From: Oscillatoriales cyanobacterium
GTDB taxonomy: Bacteria > Cyanobacteriota > Cyanobacteriia > CACIAM-69d
Direction: 5' to 3'
NCBI GenBank assembly: GCA_004292515.1
Contig: RDXB01000056.1
Span: 1-36,773 of the forward strand
Length of the DNA stretch: 36,773 bases
Shown here: one piece after another, positions 1-8,441 of the stretch
Layout: each line of letters begins with the position of its first letter
Numbering within the stretch: position 1 is the stretch's first letter
The notes under the pieces: generated by a model
What the model saw: only the letters and a program-made list of their open reading frames with translations
Databases searched by the model: none
Told to the model about the DNA's origin: nothing
Translations under genes and position numbers: made by a program

Positions 1-78
1 GAATTGTGAGGGGCTGGCAAAGTCGATCGGCTTTGTGTTTCGTAGAAGCGTCGCCGTCATCCCCACTGGGTTGCTGTC

Positions 79-233
79 AGTTTGGGCGATCGCTGAGGTC
101 AGTCATGTCGAATTTACAGCCGGTGTATGTGATTGGCGGCTGGCTGGCCGGCACTGAGGCGGCCTGGCAGGTGGCGCGATCGAACGCACTATCTAGCCCA
201 AGAACATCCATAGAACATACAGATAACTTTTAA
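79..233 (+). pseudogene. trmFO 5'-end duplicate, truncated
   Basis: Positions 79-182 repeat 2725-2828, the ribosome binding site and first 26 codons of trmFO, with 8 mismatches in 104 bp and no gaps. The start ATG is at 105. The copy keeps the upstream TGAGGT Shine-Dalgarno but has Trp in place of Gly in the FAD-binding loop (GGWLAG versus GGGLAG). Similarity stops abruptly at 183, after which the frame runs through unrelated residues to a stop at 233. It is a dead fragment, left by recombination or by insertion of the island between the two copies. Confidence 0.85.
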
Positions 234-546
234 TTGTTATGCGATCGAAAACACCCAACCATTTGGACGGGCGGCGGAGGCAGGGATGACGGGCGATCGC
301 CCCACATCGCAAACCAAATATTGCTGTGAAGATTGTGAATCTGTAGAAAAGCTGGAAACACAGGCAGTCCTAAAACTGCTGAAGGTAATTATCCATAGCT
401 ACTATGCTAGCTGGCAAAAAATTTTGGATTTTTAATAAAAGCTTTATAAAATCACCCAAATAGTACTTCATGTGAATGTATTATGTATACAGGCATGGCC
501 CAATACAAAAAGTCATACGACTCGCGATCAAGTGAATATCCAAACA
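234..546. other. non-coding left part of the island
   Basis: No convincing gene. The first part (to about 315) still contains HIP1 sites and looks native. From about 330 the composition becomes A+T-rich, with runs such as TTTAATAAAAGC before the first island gene, which probably contain its promoter. Confidence 0.4.
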
Positions 547-996
547 ATGGACACTACATTACTACGAGCAGCATACGAGACGTATCGTGCCCAAATCATG
601 CTCAACGGCATTGACCACGAAGGTAAGTTACGCATCGATCCTGCTTATTACTTCGCAGTGTCGGTAAGAATGTTTCCGTATTTTCATACCCACTGGTGCG
701 ATGATCCTGACCCATTTTCTGAAATTTATAGTATCGGCCAGGAATTCATGGATGAGGTTCTTACCTATGTCGATGACCTCCGGAGACAAGGACATCCGAT
801 TCCTAGCTTCTATGCGCTGGAGGGAAAGTTTGGAAACAATCAGAAATCAGCTTTGATTCAGATTTTTCGCTACTGCTATCTGAGCGGACGATTCGACCCT
901 GATTTTTATGGCTCACTGCTTAATCTACCCGAATATCCCACAGGAGCTAGTGCCATACTCGAAGAGATCAGTAAACATGACTGTTTGTTGGTGTGA
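547..996 (+). CDS. orphan hypothetical protein of the island
   Basis: I do not recognise a family. From the ATG at 547 the product is about 149 residues. The frame stays open to a GTG at 472, but that extension looks non-native. The protein is probably soluble, with no signal peptide or membrane segment. Its first half is rich in aromatic residues (YYFAVSVRMFPYF), with an acidic CDDPDPFSE segment and a charged helical region ending in EEISKHD. Composition is A+T-richer than the flanking housekeeping genes. It lies 185 bp upstream of, and in the same direction as, the HEPN-like gene, so the two may be a cassette. Function unknown. Confidence 0.6.
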   Translation: MDTTLLRAAYETYRAQIMLNGIDHEGKLRIDPAYYFAVSVRMFPYFHTHWCDDPDPFSEIYSIGQEFMDEVLTYVDDLRRQGHPIPSFYALEGKFGNNQKSALIQIFRYCYLSGRFDPDFYGSLLNLPEYPTGASAILEEISKHDCLLV

Positions 997-1181
997 CATC
1001 ATTCTAAAAGTTGTGTAGAGTTTCTAGCCATTCTTACCTGATGGCTAAACAAACAGACATCACTTTTCAGTTGTGCAGATGTAGAAGGTTAGATCTTGCA
1101 TCGCAAGCAACCATTTACCAAAAGTCGTCACATCGTAAGCATTACTCAATTACTGACTGAGATTGTTCCCTCAACGTAACC

Positions 1182-2465
1182 ATGGATGAATCAAGAGCAG
1201 TTAAGCTTCTAGGCGAAGCATTTCGTTGTCAACCTATTGAAGGCGAGGAAGAATATACATTTAGGCCAAAAGTTTGGAGGGATGAATCCGACTTTACTGT
1301 TAGTATCAGTAAAAATGACTTAAATGCTACTGTTGCTGCTCTAAATAAAAAAACACAGACTGATTCACTCTGGTTGTGCGATGGCACAACTATGGAAATG
1401 CTTGTTCGTGAAGAAACTTCGAGACCAATGCGCAGATTACGAGACGACCAAATAAGCCTGCGCGACGATGATAATGGAGTATCTTATAAAATAACTTCGG
1501 CAAGCGATGAATATATTCTTTTCTATCTTGATAAAATTGTTGAGCATCCAGATTTTAAATTCTTCCTACGAGGTTATTCAAGGCTTGATCGATATCTATC
1601 TGAATGCGAAGATCAGCCAACTATTTTTGGTCTAATGCGAATTGCATACCTTCGCATTAAAGTTGTGCAAGTTGCATGTGATTCTAAAAAATCAAGTTCA
1701 GACATGTTATCTCTTGCACATGCTTTTCTTTTCCAGATGGCTTTTAATGCGGATATTGCTCTTGTTCCTCAAAAAGAAATTGACTCGATTTTTCGTTCTG
1801 GTGGTTTATCACGAATTCGCCGTAATTACAGTGACATGGATCCGCCACGCAAAATATACGATACAGATCTAATTCATCATTATCTTATGGCTATTTCAAC
1901 GGATAATCCATTTGTTGAATATCTGTCCCACTATCATGTTCTTGAGCATTTTTATGAAGAGGTTTTCCAAGATGAATTAATTTCATCGATACAACACAAG
2001 ATCACTAGTCCTGATTTTTCTTATCGCCGGAAGAAAGATATTTCTGGACTCATTAAAATGATGCGTAAATCACTACGAATCCAAAATGATACGATTACCT
2101 TCTCTGAAGAGCAAGCGCTCAAGTTAACATTGATACGCTTTGTTGTAATTTCCGACCTAGTTGATGATCTCAAAAAACATAATGCTTCCATTCTTGAATA
2201 CTATCAGCATGAAAGTGTGAGTTTTGCGAATGCCCCTGGAATTAACTGGGAATGTGGGGATAATGATACTATTTATAAAGCACTATCAAGAAGAATTTAT
2301 GCCACCAGAAATGCACTGGTTCACAGCAAAAATAATGACAAATTAAAATATACTCCATTCGTTCATGATCATATCTTGGCTAAAGAGTTACCACTATTAC
2401 GACTTATTGCAGAAAAAACCATTCTCTCTAATTCAAAAATGATTGGTAGTGCCCCAAATGGGTAA
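1182..2465 (+). CDS. HEPN-like domain hypothetical protein
   Basis: The 427-aa soluble protein has a helix-rich C-terminal half carrying RNALVH at residues 376-381. This is an Rx4H motif of the HEPN superfamily, many members of which are RNases in toxin-antitoxin and antiphage systems. The surrounding pattern (IYATRNALVHSK, then KYTPF and an amphipathic ELPLLRLIAE helix) resembles the C-terminus of ApeA-like HEPN proteins as I recall them; that assignment is inference. The N-terminal region is unrecognised. The gene is clearly A+T-rich compared with trmFO. Its last seven codons and stop lie inside a 91-bp MITE, so the native C-terminus has been replaced by element sequence. The ATG at 1182 lacks a strong ribosome binding site. 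Confidence 0.75.
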   Translation: MDESRAVKLLGEAFRCQPIEGEEEYTFRPKVWRDESDFTVSISKNDLNATVAALNKKTQTDSLWLCDGTTMEMLVREETSRPMRRLRDDQISLRDDDNGVSYKITSASDEYILFYLDKIVEHPDFKFFLRGYSRLDRYLSECEDQPTIFGLMRIAYLRIKVVQVACDSKKSSSDMLSLAHAFLFQMAFNADIALVPQKEIDSIFRSGGLSRIRRNYSDMDPPRKIYDTDLIHHYLMAISTDNPFVEYLSHYHVLEHFYEEVFQDELISSIQHKITSPDFSYRRKKDISGLIKMMRKSLRIQNDTITFSEEQALKLTLIRFVVISDLVDDLKKHNASILEYYQHESVSFANAPGINWECGDNDTIYKALSRRIYATRNALVHSKNNDKLKYTPFVHDHILAKELPLLRLIAEKTILSNSKMIGSAPNG

Positions 2466-2535
2466 TGATGACTTACCGAAACTCTTAATTGGCAACCATT
2501 TCAGAATCGATAATCATCACTTCACAGGCACTACC
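2445..2535. mobile_element. 91-bp MITE, copy 1
   Basis: The element has terminal inverted repeats GGTAGTGCC / GGCACTACC and is flanked by a direct repeat AATGATT (2438-2444 and 2536-2542). The repeat is 8 bp, AATGATTG, if the first G is counted as target. Read on the minus strand it begins GGTAGTGCCTGTGAAGTGATG and shares both ends and the exact 91-bp length with the copy at 33809-33899, while the middle differs. It has no coding capacity and would need a transposase in trans. It interrupts the 3' end of the HEPN-like gene. Confidence 0.85.
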
Positions 2536-2750
2536 AATGATTGTCTAAATCCAAGATATTCAGAGCAAGAGACAAGATTGATTTAGTATCAGAATATGTT
2601 TGAGAAGGTGTTTGAAGTCATCTCAAAATAACCCTTATAGTCTTAGATAATTTAGACAGTTGAATCCAGCAGCTATCGATCGCCCCGATCGAATTGCTAT
2701 AAGCTATTGCTTTCGGTTTCTGCAAGTTTGGGCGATCGCTGAGGTAAGCC

Positions 2751-4160
2751 ATGTCGAATTTACAGCCGGTGTATGTGATTGGCGGTGGGCTGGCCGGCAC
2801 CGAAGCAGCCTGGCAAGTGGCGCGATCGGGCGTGCCCGTGGTGTTCTATGAAATGCGGCCCGAACGCCTCAGCCCCGCCCACCACACGGAACACTTGGCA
2901 GAACTGGTTTGTAGCAACTCCTTTGGCGCGATGTCTGCCGATCGCGCGGCCGGTTTGCTGCATGAGGAATTGCGGCGGCTGGGGTCGATCGTGATTGGCA
3001 AAGCCGATCACCATGCCGTGCCCGCTGGTGGGGCCTTGGCGGTCGATCGCGCCGAGTTTAGCCGCGACCTGACCGAGACCCTGGCCCAACATCCGCTGGT
3101 GGACTTCCGGCGCGAGGAAGTGCGGCAAATTCCCACCGATGGCGTGGTGGTGCTGGCCACGGGGCCGCTGACCAGCCCGGACTTAACCGAGGATTTGCGG
3201 CAGTTCACCGGTCGGGACTACATGAGCTTTTTCGATGCGGCCAGCCCGATCGTGGTGGGCGAGTCGATCGATCGCGACGTGGCCTTCATGGCTTCCCGCT
3301 ACGACAAAGGCGAGGCGGCTTATCTGAACTGCCCCATGAACCGGGAGCAATATTTGCAGTTCTACCAAGCCCTCTGCGCAGCGGAACAAGCGCCCCTGAA
3401 GGATTTCGATCGCGAAAGTGCCAAATTCTTTGAGGGTTGCCTGCCGATCGAAGAACTCGCCCAGCGCGGCGAAGACACCATGCGCTACGGCCCCCTGAAA
3501 CCTGTGGGTCTGTTCGATTCCCGGCTGGGCGACGGGCGCGACCCCGCCAACCGCGACAAACGCCCCTACGCCGTGGTGCAACTGCGCCAGGAGGACAAGG
3601 CGGGGCAACTATGGAACATGGTCGGCTTCCAAACCAACCTGCGCTGGGGCGAACAACAGCGCGTGTTTCGGATGATTCCCGGCTTGGAAAATGCTGAGTT
3701 TGTGCGGATGGGCGTGATGCACCGCAACACCTTCATCAACGCGCCGGAATTATTGAGCGCCACCTTGCAGTTCAAGGGCCGGGCAACTCTGCTGGCGGCG
3801 GGCCAACTGATCGGCACGGAGGGCTACACGGCGGCCACGGCCGGCGGCTGGCTGGCGGGAACCAACGCGGCCCGAATTGCCCGTGGACTGGAGCCGATCG
3901 CCCTGCCCCCCGTGACCATGAGCGGCGCACTGTTCGAGTTCATCAGTTCCGCCTCACCGAAGCATTTCCAGCCGATGCCGCCGAACTTTGGCATCCTGCC
4001 GGAGCTGCCGACTAAGATCCGCAACAAACAGGAACGCTACGGCCAATACCGCGATCGATCCCTGGGTGAACTCGATCGGTGGCAGGTGGAATCTTTGGGT
4101 GAATCCTTGGGTGAATCTGGGGGCGATCGACCTGCGGCCTTGGTGGGTGCAACGGTGTAG
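2751..4160 (+). CDS. trmFO: methylenetetrahydrofolate--tRNA-(uracil-5-)-methyltransferase TrmFO
   Basis: This FAD- and folate-dependent enzyme makes 5-methyluridine at position 54 of tRNA T-loops, using methylenetetrahydrofolate as carbon donor. The 469-aa protein has the N-terminal dinucleotide loop [10 protein letters not shown] (11-20), then ELVCSNSFG with Cys54 and [10 protein letters not shown] with Cys230. These match the two functional cysteines of characterised TrmFO (Cys53 and Cys226 in Bacillus). The C-terminal [19 protein letters not shown]-contact segment is intact. A GAGGT Shine-Dalgarno lies 9 nt before the ATG. Near the end, a 12-bp direct repeat (from 4089) gives [12 protein letters not shown], probably a lineage-specific tail. 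A 144-bp palindromic repeat begins 6 bp after the stop. Confidence 0.97.
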   Translation: MSNLQPVYVIGGGLAGTEAAWQVARSGVPVVFYEMRPERLSPAHHTEHLAELVCSNSFGAMSADRAAGLLHEELRRLGSIVIGKADHHAVPAGGALAVDRAEFSRDLTETLAQHPLVDFRREEVRQIPTDGVVVLATGPLTSPDLTEDLRQFTGRDYMSFFDAASPIVVGESIDRDVAFMASRYDKGEAAYLNCPMNREQYLQFYQALCAAEQAPLKDFDRESAKFFEGCLPIEELAQRGEDTMRYGPLKPVGLFDSRLGDGRDPANRDKRPYAVVQLRQEDKAGQLWNMVGFQTNLRWGEQQRVFRMIPGLENAEFVRMGVMHRNTFINAPELLSATLQFKGRATLLAAGQLIGTEGYTAATAGGWLAGTNAARIARGLEPIALPPVTMSGALFEFISSASPKHFQPMPPNFGILPELPTKIRNKQERYGQYRDRSLGELDRWQVESLGESLGESGGDRPAALVGATV

Positions 4161-4165
4161 GGCCC

Positions 4166-4309
4166 GTCGTCATTTCCTGGTGACAAGCTGAAATGGTTGA
4201 TTTTCCAGGTCTCAATTTCCCGGATCATCGGTCGTAACAAGGGGCTTAAGCCCCTTGCCCCCCCACGACCCGCTCACGGCGGAATCAGGGTTTTGGGCGA
4301 AACGACGAC
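4166..4309. repeat. R-element copy 1 (3' of trmFO)
   Basis: The element is bounded by GTCGTCA (4166) and GACGAC (4304-4309). Centrally it carries the palindromic core AAGGGGCTTAAGCCCCTT at about 4239-4257. The left arm contains AAGCTGAAATGGTTGATTTTCC and the right arm GGAATCAGGGTTTTGGGC. Both arms recur in reverse orientation at 14083-14213 and 32750-32879 and in the same orientation at 22558-22688. It begins 6 bp after the trmFO stop and can fold into a long hairpin, so it may serve as a 3' UTR structure. The remainder, up to 4440, shows nothing else recognisable. Confidence 0.8.
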
Positions 4310-4440
4310 ACCCCCTCAGCAAGCAGTGCCAACCCCGACCCGATCGCGATGACTAAAATGGTCATGGGGATTGATTCACCGCACCCTCAATCCCAGGCCA
4401 TTGCATCGGGTTTTGGTTATTGAATTCAGGAGCGTGAACC

Positions 4441-5196
4441 ATGTTGGAAATCCACAAGCCCGGTTACGCCGAATACATCAACTTACCGGACTCCGATGAC
4501 GAGCCTGTGGATCACGAAATTCAAAATTTACTGCCCAATCTGTTGCTCTCGATCCTGGCTTGGCTGTGGGGCGATCGCACCGATTGGACTTGGAACGTGG
4601 ACATGGGCATTTTCTATTATCGAAATGGCCAACTTCAGCCCGCCCTTTGTCCCGATGGCTTCCTGAGCGTGAGGGTTCCCAGGCGACGGGGCGAGCAGTT
4701 GCGATTGAGCTATGCGATGTGGATGGAGGATGAAATTCCACCCATTTTCGTGTTGGAAATTGTCTCGAAAACCAAGGGCGGCGAATACGATCAAAAGCTG
4801 TTGCGCTATGCCGATTTGAGTGTGCTGTATTACTGCATCTATAACCCCGATCACTATCGGCGCGATCGCCACGATCCCTTTGAGATTTACAAGCTGATTG
4901 ATGGGGTTTATCAACGGCAAAGTGGTGAACCCTTTTGGATGCCGGAGTTGGAATTGGGGATTGGTCGGCAGGTTGGTTCCTTCCAATTTATCGACCGCGA
5001 ATGGCTCTATTGGTTTAATGAAACGGGCGATCGCTACCTGACCCCCGAGGAGCGATCGGCAGTGTTTCAAGTGCAAGCCAAAACTTTTGAAGCACAGACC
5101 CAAGCCCTGGAAGCCCAGGCTCAGGCAGCAGAGCAACGCGCCGATCGGCTAGCCGCCAAGTTGCGGGAATTGGGTTTGAATCCTGAGGATTTGTAG
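4441..5196 (+). CDS. Uma2 family (DUF820) protein
   Basis: The 251-aa member of the Uma2/DUF820 family has a PD-(D/E)xK nuclease-like fold and belongs to a group greatly expanded in cyanobacteria. Candidate active-site residues are Asp72 in CPDGF, and Glu106 with Lys110 in FVLEIVSKTKGGEYDQKLLRYADLSV. The LYYCIYNPD segment that follows is also typical. Residues of about 205-245 form an Ala/Gln/Glu-rich coiled coil (EAQTQALEAQAQAAEQRADRL), probably for oligomerisation. The cellular role of the family is not established. The gene stands alone, with GGAGCG upstream of the ATG. Confidence 0.9.
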   Translation: MLEIHKPGYAEYINLPDSDDEPVDHEIQNLLPNLLLSILAWLWGDRTDWTWNVDMGIFYYRNGQLQPALCPDGFLSVRVPRRRGEQLRLSYAMWMEDEIPPIFVLEIVSKTKGGEYDQKLLRYADLSVLYYCIYNPDHYRRDRHDPFEIYKLIDGVYQRQSGEPFWMPELELGIGRQVGSFQFIDREWLYWFNETGDRYLTPEERSAVFQVQAKTFEAQTQALEAQAQAAEQRADRLAAKLRELGLNPEDL

Positions 5197-5234
5197 CGCC
5201 GGGGTTGGCCGATCCAACCCCACGGGCGATCGCT

Positions 5235-5456
5235 CTATTCTTCGGGTTTTTGGTCGCGAGGGAAGCCGCCGATCAAGCCGCTCTCGATCATCAAACCCAC
5301 GCCCGCGTTAATCACAGCCAGGGCGATCGTGCCCCACCAAAACCAGGAGTCGCCGTTAATCCGCCGGGTGACCGCCTCACCAAACAAACACAGGCCCAGG
5401 GGAAAGAGCAACACGCCCGCCTGGGCTTTGATGTACCAAGTCCACTTTTTGCTCAT
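5235..5456 (-). CDS. small two-helix membrane protein
   Basis: The 73-aa product has two predicted membrane helices, about residues 10-27 (AQAGVLLFPLGLCLFGEA) and 39-60 (FWWGTIALAVINAGVGLMI), separated by a short polar loop (TRRINGDS). The C-terminus is charged (PRDQKPEE). An AAGG motif lies about 8 nt upstream of the ATG. It ends convergently with the Uma2 gene. The composition, helix pattern and ribosome binding site support a real gene, but I do not recognise a named family and assign no function. Confidence 0.7.
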   Translation of the reverse strand: MSKKWTWYIKAQAGVLLFPLGLCLFGEAVTRRINGDSWFWWGTIALAVINAGVGLMIESGLIGGFPRDQKPEE

Positions 5457-5571
5457 GGTGCGCCTTTCGCTTCATGCAATATCGCCCTTGCTTATCAGAT
5501 CAGAGCGATCGGGCGCAAGCGATCGCCTCAGTTTGGGTCTATATCTTGGTTAGCAAGTGGGGTTAGAGCGT

Positions 5572-5896
5572 GTCATCATTGCCCATCATGAGTCTGAAAT
5601 CGTCGATTTCCCACGCCTTAAGCGTCGTAATCAGTCAATCGTCGTAACAAGGGGCTTAAGGCGTGTCATCAAATGATCTTGATTGGGGCTAGAACGACCA
5701 ATTTTCCTAGCCCAACCGCCCTAGACAAGGGGCTTAAGCCCCTTGCTGCCCCACGATCAAGCAATGCCAGAATTAGGGTTTCAGGGATTAGATGACAGCC
5801 CCTAAGCCCCTTGCCCCTCACGATCAAGCAACGCCAGAATTAGGGTTTCAGGGATTAGATGACAGCCCCTAAGCCCCTTGCTGATCCGCGATCTCG
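5572..5896. repeat. cluster of nested R-element fragments
   Basis: This non-coding patch is built from broken R-elements. A left arm starts with GTCATCATT at 5572. The AAGGGGCTTAAG core is at about 5648, a full palindrome AAGGGGCTTAAGCCCCTT at 5727-5744, and half cores CCCCTAAGCCCCTTG at about 5800 and 5867. A 67-bp unit starting CACGATCAAGCA is duplicated in tandem at 5752-5818 and 5819-5885, with very few mismatches. The last right arm runs on into the aldolase gene. Positions 5457-5571 show no gene. Confidence 0.75.
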
Positions 5897-6535
5897 TCAC
5901 GGTAAAATCAGGGTTTCAGGCTCATTGATAACAAGCCCTAATAATGCTTGTAGGGGCTGGGCTGCGGTGGTTAAGTCGCAGCCAAAGGTTAATAGCCCCT
6001 CTGCATGGCCCGCCATTACCAAAATCCGATCGGTTCCTAAACTCGTTTCGTGAAATAAACGCCACATTTCTTGGGCCATTGCGGGTGTGCCGTAGGGAAC
6101 ATCGGCGCGGGTGGTGGGGAGTTGCTGTTGATGGCGCTGCCACAGGTCGCGATCGTGGATATGAATAATGGCCTGAATCTGCTGATCGTATTGATAAATG
6201 GCTGCATGGGTCAGCGATTCCGAGGAAGCACAAATGGGCCCAATACAGTGAAGCGAATTGCGATCGATATCCCAGCGATCGACGAGGGTGTAATGCTCGG
6301 GACTGGTGGTGATTAAATGACCCGTTTGGGTTCCCGAAATTAAGAAGCGATCGCCCCCCAATCTGATGCTGATGTTGCCATAACCGATGCCGTTGGGATC
6401 GACTCCAATTAACCCCCATTGAAAGAGGCGATCGCGCCATTGAATTAAGTCCAACAACTCCGGCACTGCGTCCGAGGCGATCGGCTCGCAGCGTTCCCAA
6501 TCACACTGAAATTTAATAACTCCATCGTCATGCAT
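5897..6535 (-). CDS. class II aldolase/adducin family protein, probable MtnB-like
   Basis: Class II aldolase-fold protein of about 212 residues from the ATG at 6535. The frame is open to 6628, but that would overlap mtnA, which ends at 6577. Family motifs are GYGNISIRL, LISGTQTGHL, CASSESLTHAAIY and the metal-ligand segment IIHIHDRDLWQRH, with a later His in MAGHAEGLLTFG. It lies 41 bp downstream of mtnA in the same direction. The natural reading is methylthioribulose-1-phosphate dehydratase or a related dehydratase/aldolase of methionine salvage; this comes from context, not from diagnostic residues. Its last residues (EPETLILP) and stop are encoded by the right arm of an R-element, so the C-terminus has been remodelled by repeat insertion. 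Confidence 0.85.
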   Translation of the reverse strand: MHDDGVIKFQCDWERCEPIASDAVPELLDLIQWRDRLFQWGLIGVDPNGIGYGNISIRLGGDRFLISGTQTGHLITTSPEHYTLVDRWDIDRNSLHCIGPICASSESLTHAAIYQYDQQIQAIIHIHDRDLWQRHQQQLPTTRADVPYGTPAMAQEMWRLFHETSLGTDRILVMAGHAEGLLTFGCDLTTAAQPLQALLGLVINEPETLILP

Positions 6536-6576
6536 ACCCAACCCATCCTGTGACTTCACTTCCCAATGGCTCGGGA

Positions 6577-7710
6577 TCAAAACTGTTCGGGAAAGCGCGA
6601 TCGCAACCCTGCTTCCGAAGCCGCGCAAATTCCCCGCTCCGTGATCAGCCCCGTCACCAAGCGGGCTGGAGTCACGTCAAATCCATAATTGGCAGCCGGT
6701 GACGATTCTGGGCAAATTAGCACTTCGACGATCGCCCCCGATTCGGTGCGGCCGTCCATGTATTTCACTTCCCGATCGCTGCGTTGTTCGATCGGAATTT
6801 CGCGCAGGCCGTCCCGTAGTGTCCAATCAATTGTTGGGGAAGGCAACGCCACGTAAAACGGTACTTGGTTATCGTTGGCGGCTAGGGCTTTGAGATAAGT
6901 GCCAATTTTGTTGGCCACGTCGCCGTTGCGGGTGGTGCGATCGCTGCCCACCATCACCAAATCCACCCGGCCATGCTGCATCAGGTGGCCGCCTGCGTTG
7001 TCGGGAATTAGGGTGTGGGGCACGCCGTGCTGGCCCAGTTCCCAGGCCGTGAGCTTGGCCCCTTGGTTGCGGGGGCGGGTTTCATCCACCCACACATGGA
7101 GCGGAATCCCACGATCGAAGGCGTGATAAATCGGTGCAGTGGCCGTTCCCCAATCCACACAGGCCAGCCAACCCGCATTGCAGTGGGTCAGGATATTCAC
7201 CGGCCGACCTGTGCGGGCGTGGATTGCTTCGATTAGGGGTGCGCCATGCTCACCAATTTGGGCACATTGGCGCACATCATCTTCCAAAATTTGCACCGCG
7301 CCGGTCCGCAACTGGTCAACCGCGATCGCCCCCGACGGACAATCGGCCAAGCACGCCAACTGCCGAGCAATCGCCCAATGCAAATTCACTGCTGTGGGCC
7401 GGGTTTGCAACAGCCGCTGGGCCGACGCTTCGATCGCCTCCCGAAAATTCGATTGCGATCGCACTTCCAGGGCCGCCAAGAACAAACCCATGGCCGCCGT
7501 CGCCCCAATCAGCGGCGCACCCCGCACCACCATCGCTTCGATCGCCCAGGCAGCAGTTGCTAGATCGTTCAGGTCTTGCCAAACCAAGCGATGGGGCAAC
7601 TGCCGCTGATCGATCACCTGTACGAGGTCGGGGCGATCGGGCGCAAAACGAATGGTACGGGTCGGCTGGCCGGCAATTTTCATGGGGAAGCGCAACGGGA
7701 TCATCTCCAT
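6577..7710 (-). CDS. mtnA: S-methyl-5-thioribose-1-phosphate isomerase
   Basis: It converts 5-methylthioribose-1-phosphate to 5-methylthioribulose-1-phosphate in the methionine salvage pathway. The 377-aa protein is slightly longer than typical. It has the RGAPLIGATAA motif (63-73), the catalytic Cys177 in NILTHCNAG and the catalytic Asp257 in MVGSDRTTRNGDVANKIGTY, all hallmarks of MtnA in the eIF2B-alpha/beta/delta-like family. The ATG at 7710 is preceded by GGCAGG. Met10 (MKIAGQPTRTIRF) is an alternative start closer to the usual family length. It probably forms a transcription unit with the aldolase gene 41 bp downstream, and perhaps with the lipoprotein gene upstream. Confidence 0.95.
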   Translation of the reverse strand: MEMIPLRFPMKIAGQPTRTIRFAPDRPDLVQVIDQRQLPHRLVWQDLNDLATAAWAIEAMVVRGAPLIGATAAMGLFLAALEVRSQSNFREAIEASAQRLLQTRPTAVNLHWAIARQLACLADCPSGAIAVDQLRTGAVQILEDDVRQCAQIGEHGAPLIEAIHARTGRPVNILTHCNAGWLACVDWGTATAPIYHAFDRGIPLHVWVDETRPRNQGAKLTAWELGQHGVPHTLIPDNAGGHLMQHGRVDLVMVGSDRTTRNGDVANKIGTYLKALAANDNQVPFYVALPSPTIDWTLRDGLREIPIEQRSDREVKYMDGRTESGAIVEVLICPESSPAANYGFDVTPARLVTGLITERGICAASEAGLRSRFPEQF

Positions 7711-7757
7711 CCTGCCATTGCGGGGCGATCGCCCTCAATCCCGATCCGTCGCCAGCC

Positions 7758-8441
7758 CTAGGGAGCCGACACCCACACCGCCGAAATCGCCGCCGTCGGT
7801 CGGTAGGTTGTGGTGCTATGGAAGGCATCGCCTTGGGTGGCGGGATAGCGCCCATCAAAATCATTGGGCCGACCCTGGGTACGAAACAGCATCGATGACG
7901 GTTGATTGGCAAACCGCACATATTCGCGCCCTTCATCATCCCAGTTAAAACTCAGGGTTGCCGGGCCGTAAATACTGGCGACCCGGGCGATCGAGGTGCT
8001 GGGGCCCACGCCTTCGCCGGTTTTGTAGGCTGGATTTTGGGTCATCAAAATCGAAATGGAGTCCCGATCGCGCAGGGGGCGATCGGCTTCATAAACCACA
8101 TAAAACAGCACCGTCGAGCCAGACTTCACCGCAATCGCCCCAAAATCCACCATAAAGTTGGGTGTGTTTTCCCAGCGTACATTGGCTCCCATCACCCGCT
8201 TCGCCTGGGCCAGGGTCATGCCCAAACGCACGGGGCCAATCCCGTTCGCCGCAATCAACCGTGCCGGGTCGATCGGGGCAACCTTGGGCGCTGGGCTGGG
8301 CGCTGGGGTGACGGCTTCCGTGGGCGGCGAGTTGGCGCAACCGGCTCCGGCCAAGGCGATCGCCCCGCAAATCCAACCCACGCTACCCGCGCGAGCCAGA
8401 ATCATAGCGGAGGAGCGAAGGAGATTGGTGGGATGCTTCAT
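7758..8441 (-). CDS. putative lipoprotein, function unknown
   Basis: The 227-aa protein begins with a long basic N-terminus and a hydrophobic stretch (SVGWICGAIALAGAGC). The cysteine after GAG could be lipidated, though the lipobox is not canonical. A Pro/Ala/Thr linker (about 38-58) leads to a globular domain with GIGPVRLGMTLAQAKRVMG. A segment of the type GPVRLGMTxxEA is common in secreted bacterial proteins with small BLIP-like or SmpA-like folds; the exact family is uncertain. It lies 47 bp upstream of mtnA in the same direction. No role in methionine salvage is implied beyond position. Confidence 0.75.
   Translation of the reverse strand: MKHPTNLLRSSAMILARAGSVGWICGAIALAGAGCANSPPTEAVTPAPSPAPKVAPIDPARLIAANGIGPVRLGMTLAQAKRVMGANVRWENTPNFMVDFGAIAVKSGSTVLFYVVYEADRPLRDRDSISILMTQNPAYKTGEGVGPSTSIARVASIYGPATLSFNWDDEGREYVRFANQPSSMLFRTQGRPNDFDGRYPATQGDAFHSTTTYRPTAAISAVWVSAP

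Noticed and set aside
472-546. GTG start for the first island gene
   Set aside because: The 25-residue extension has no ribosome binding site and no sequence feature in its favour; the ATG at 547 is preferred.
4528-5136. A 202-codon minus-strand open frame
   Set aside because: It is antisense to the Uma2 gene, which has recognisable active-site motifs.
5752-5885. CRISPR array
   Set aside because: There are only two 67-bp units without spacers, and they belong to the dispersed R-element family.
7134-7898. A 254-codon plus-strand open frame
   Set aside because: It is antisense to mtnA and the lipoprotein gene; low-complexity Pro/Arg/Ser composition.
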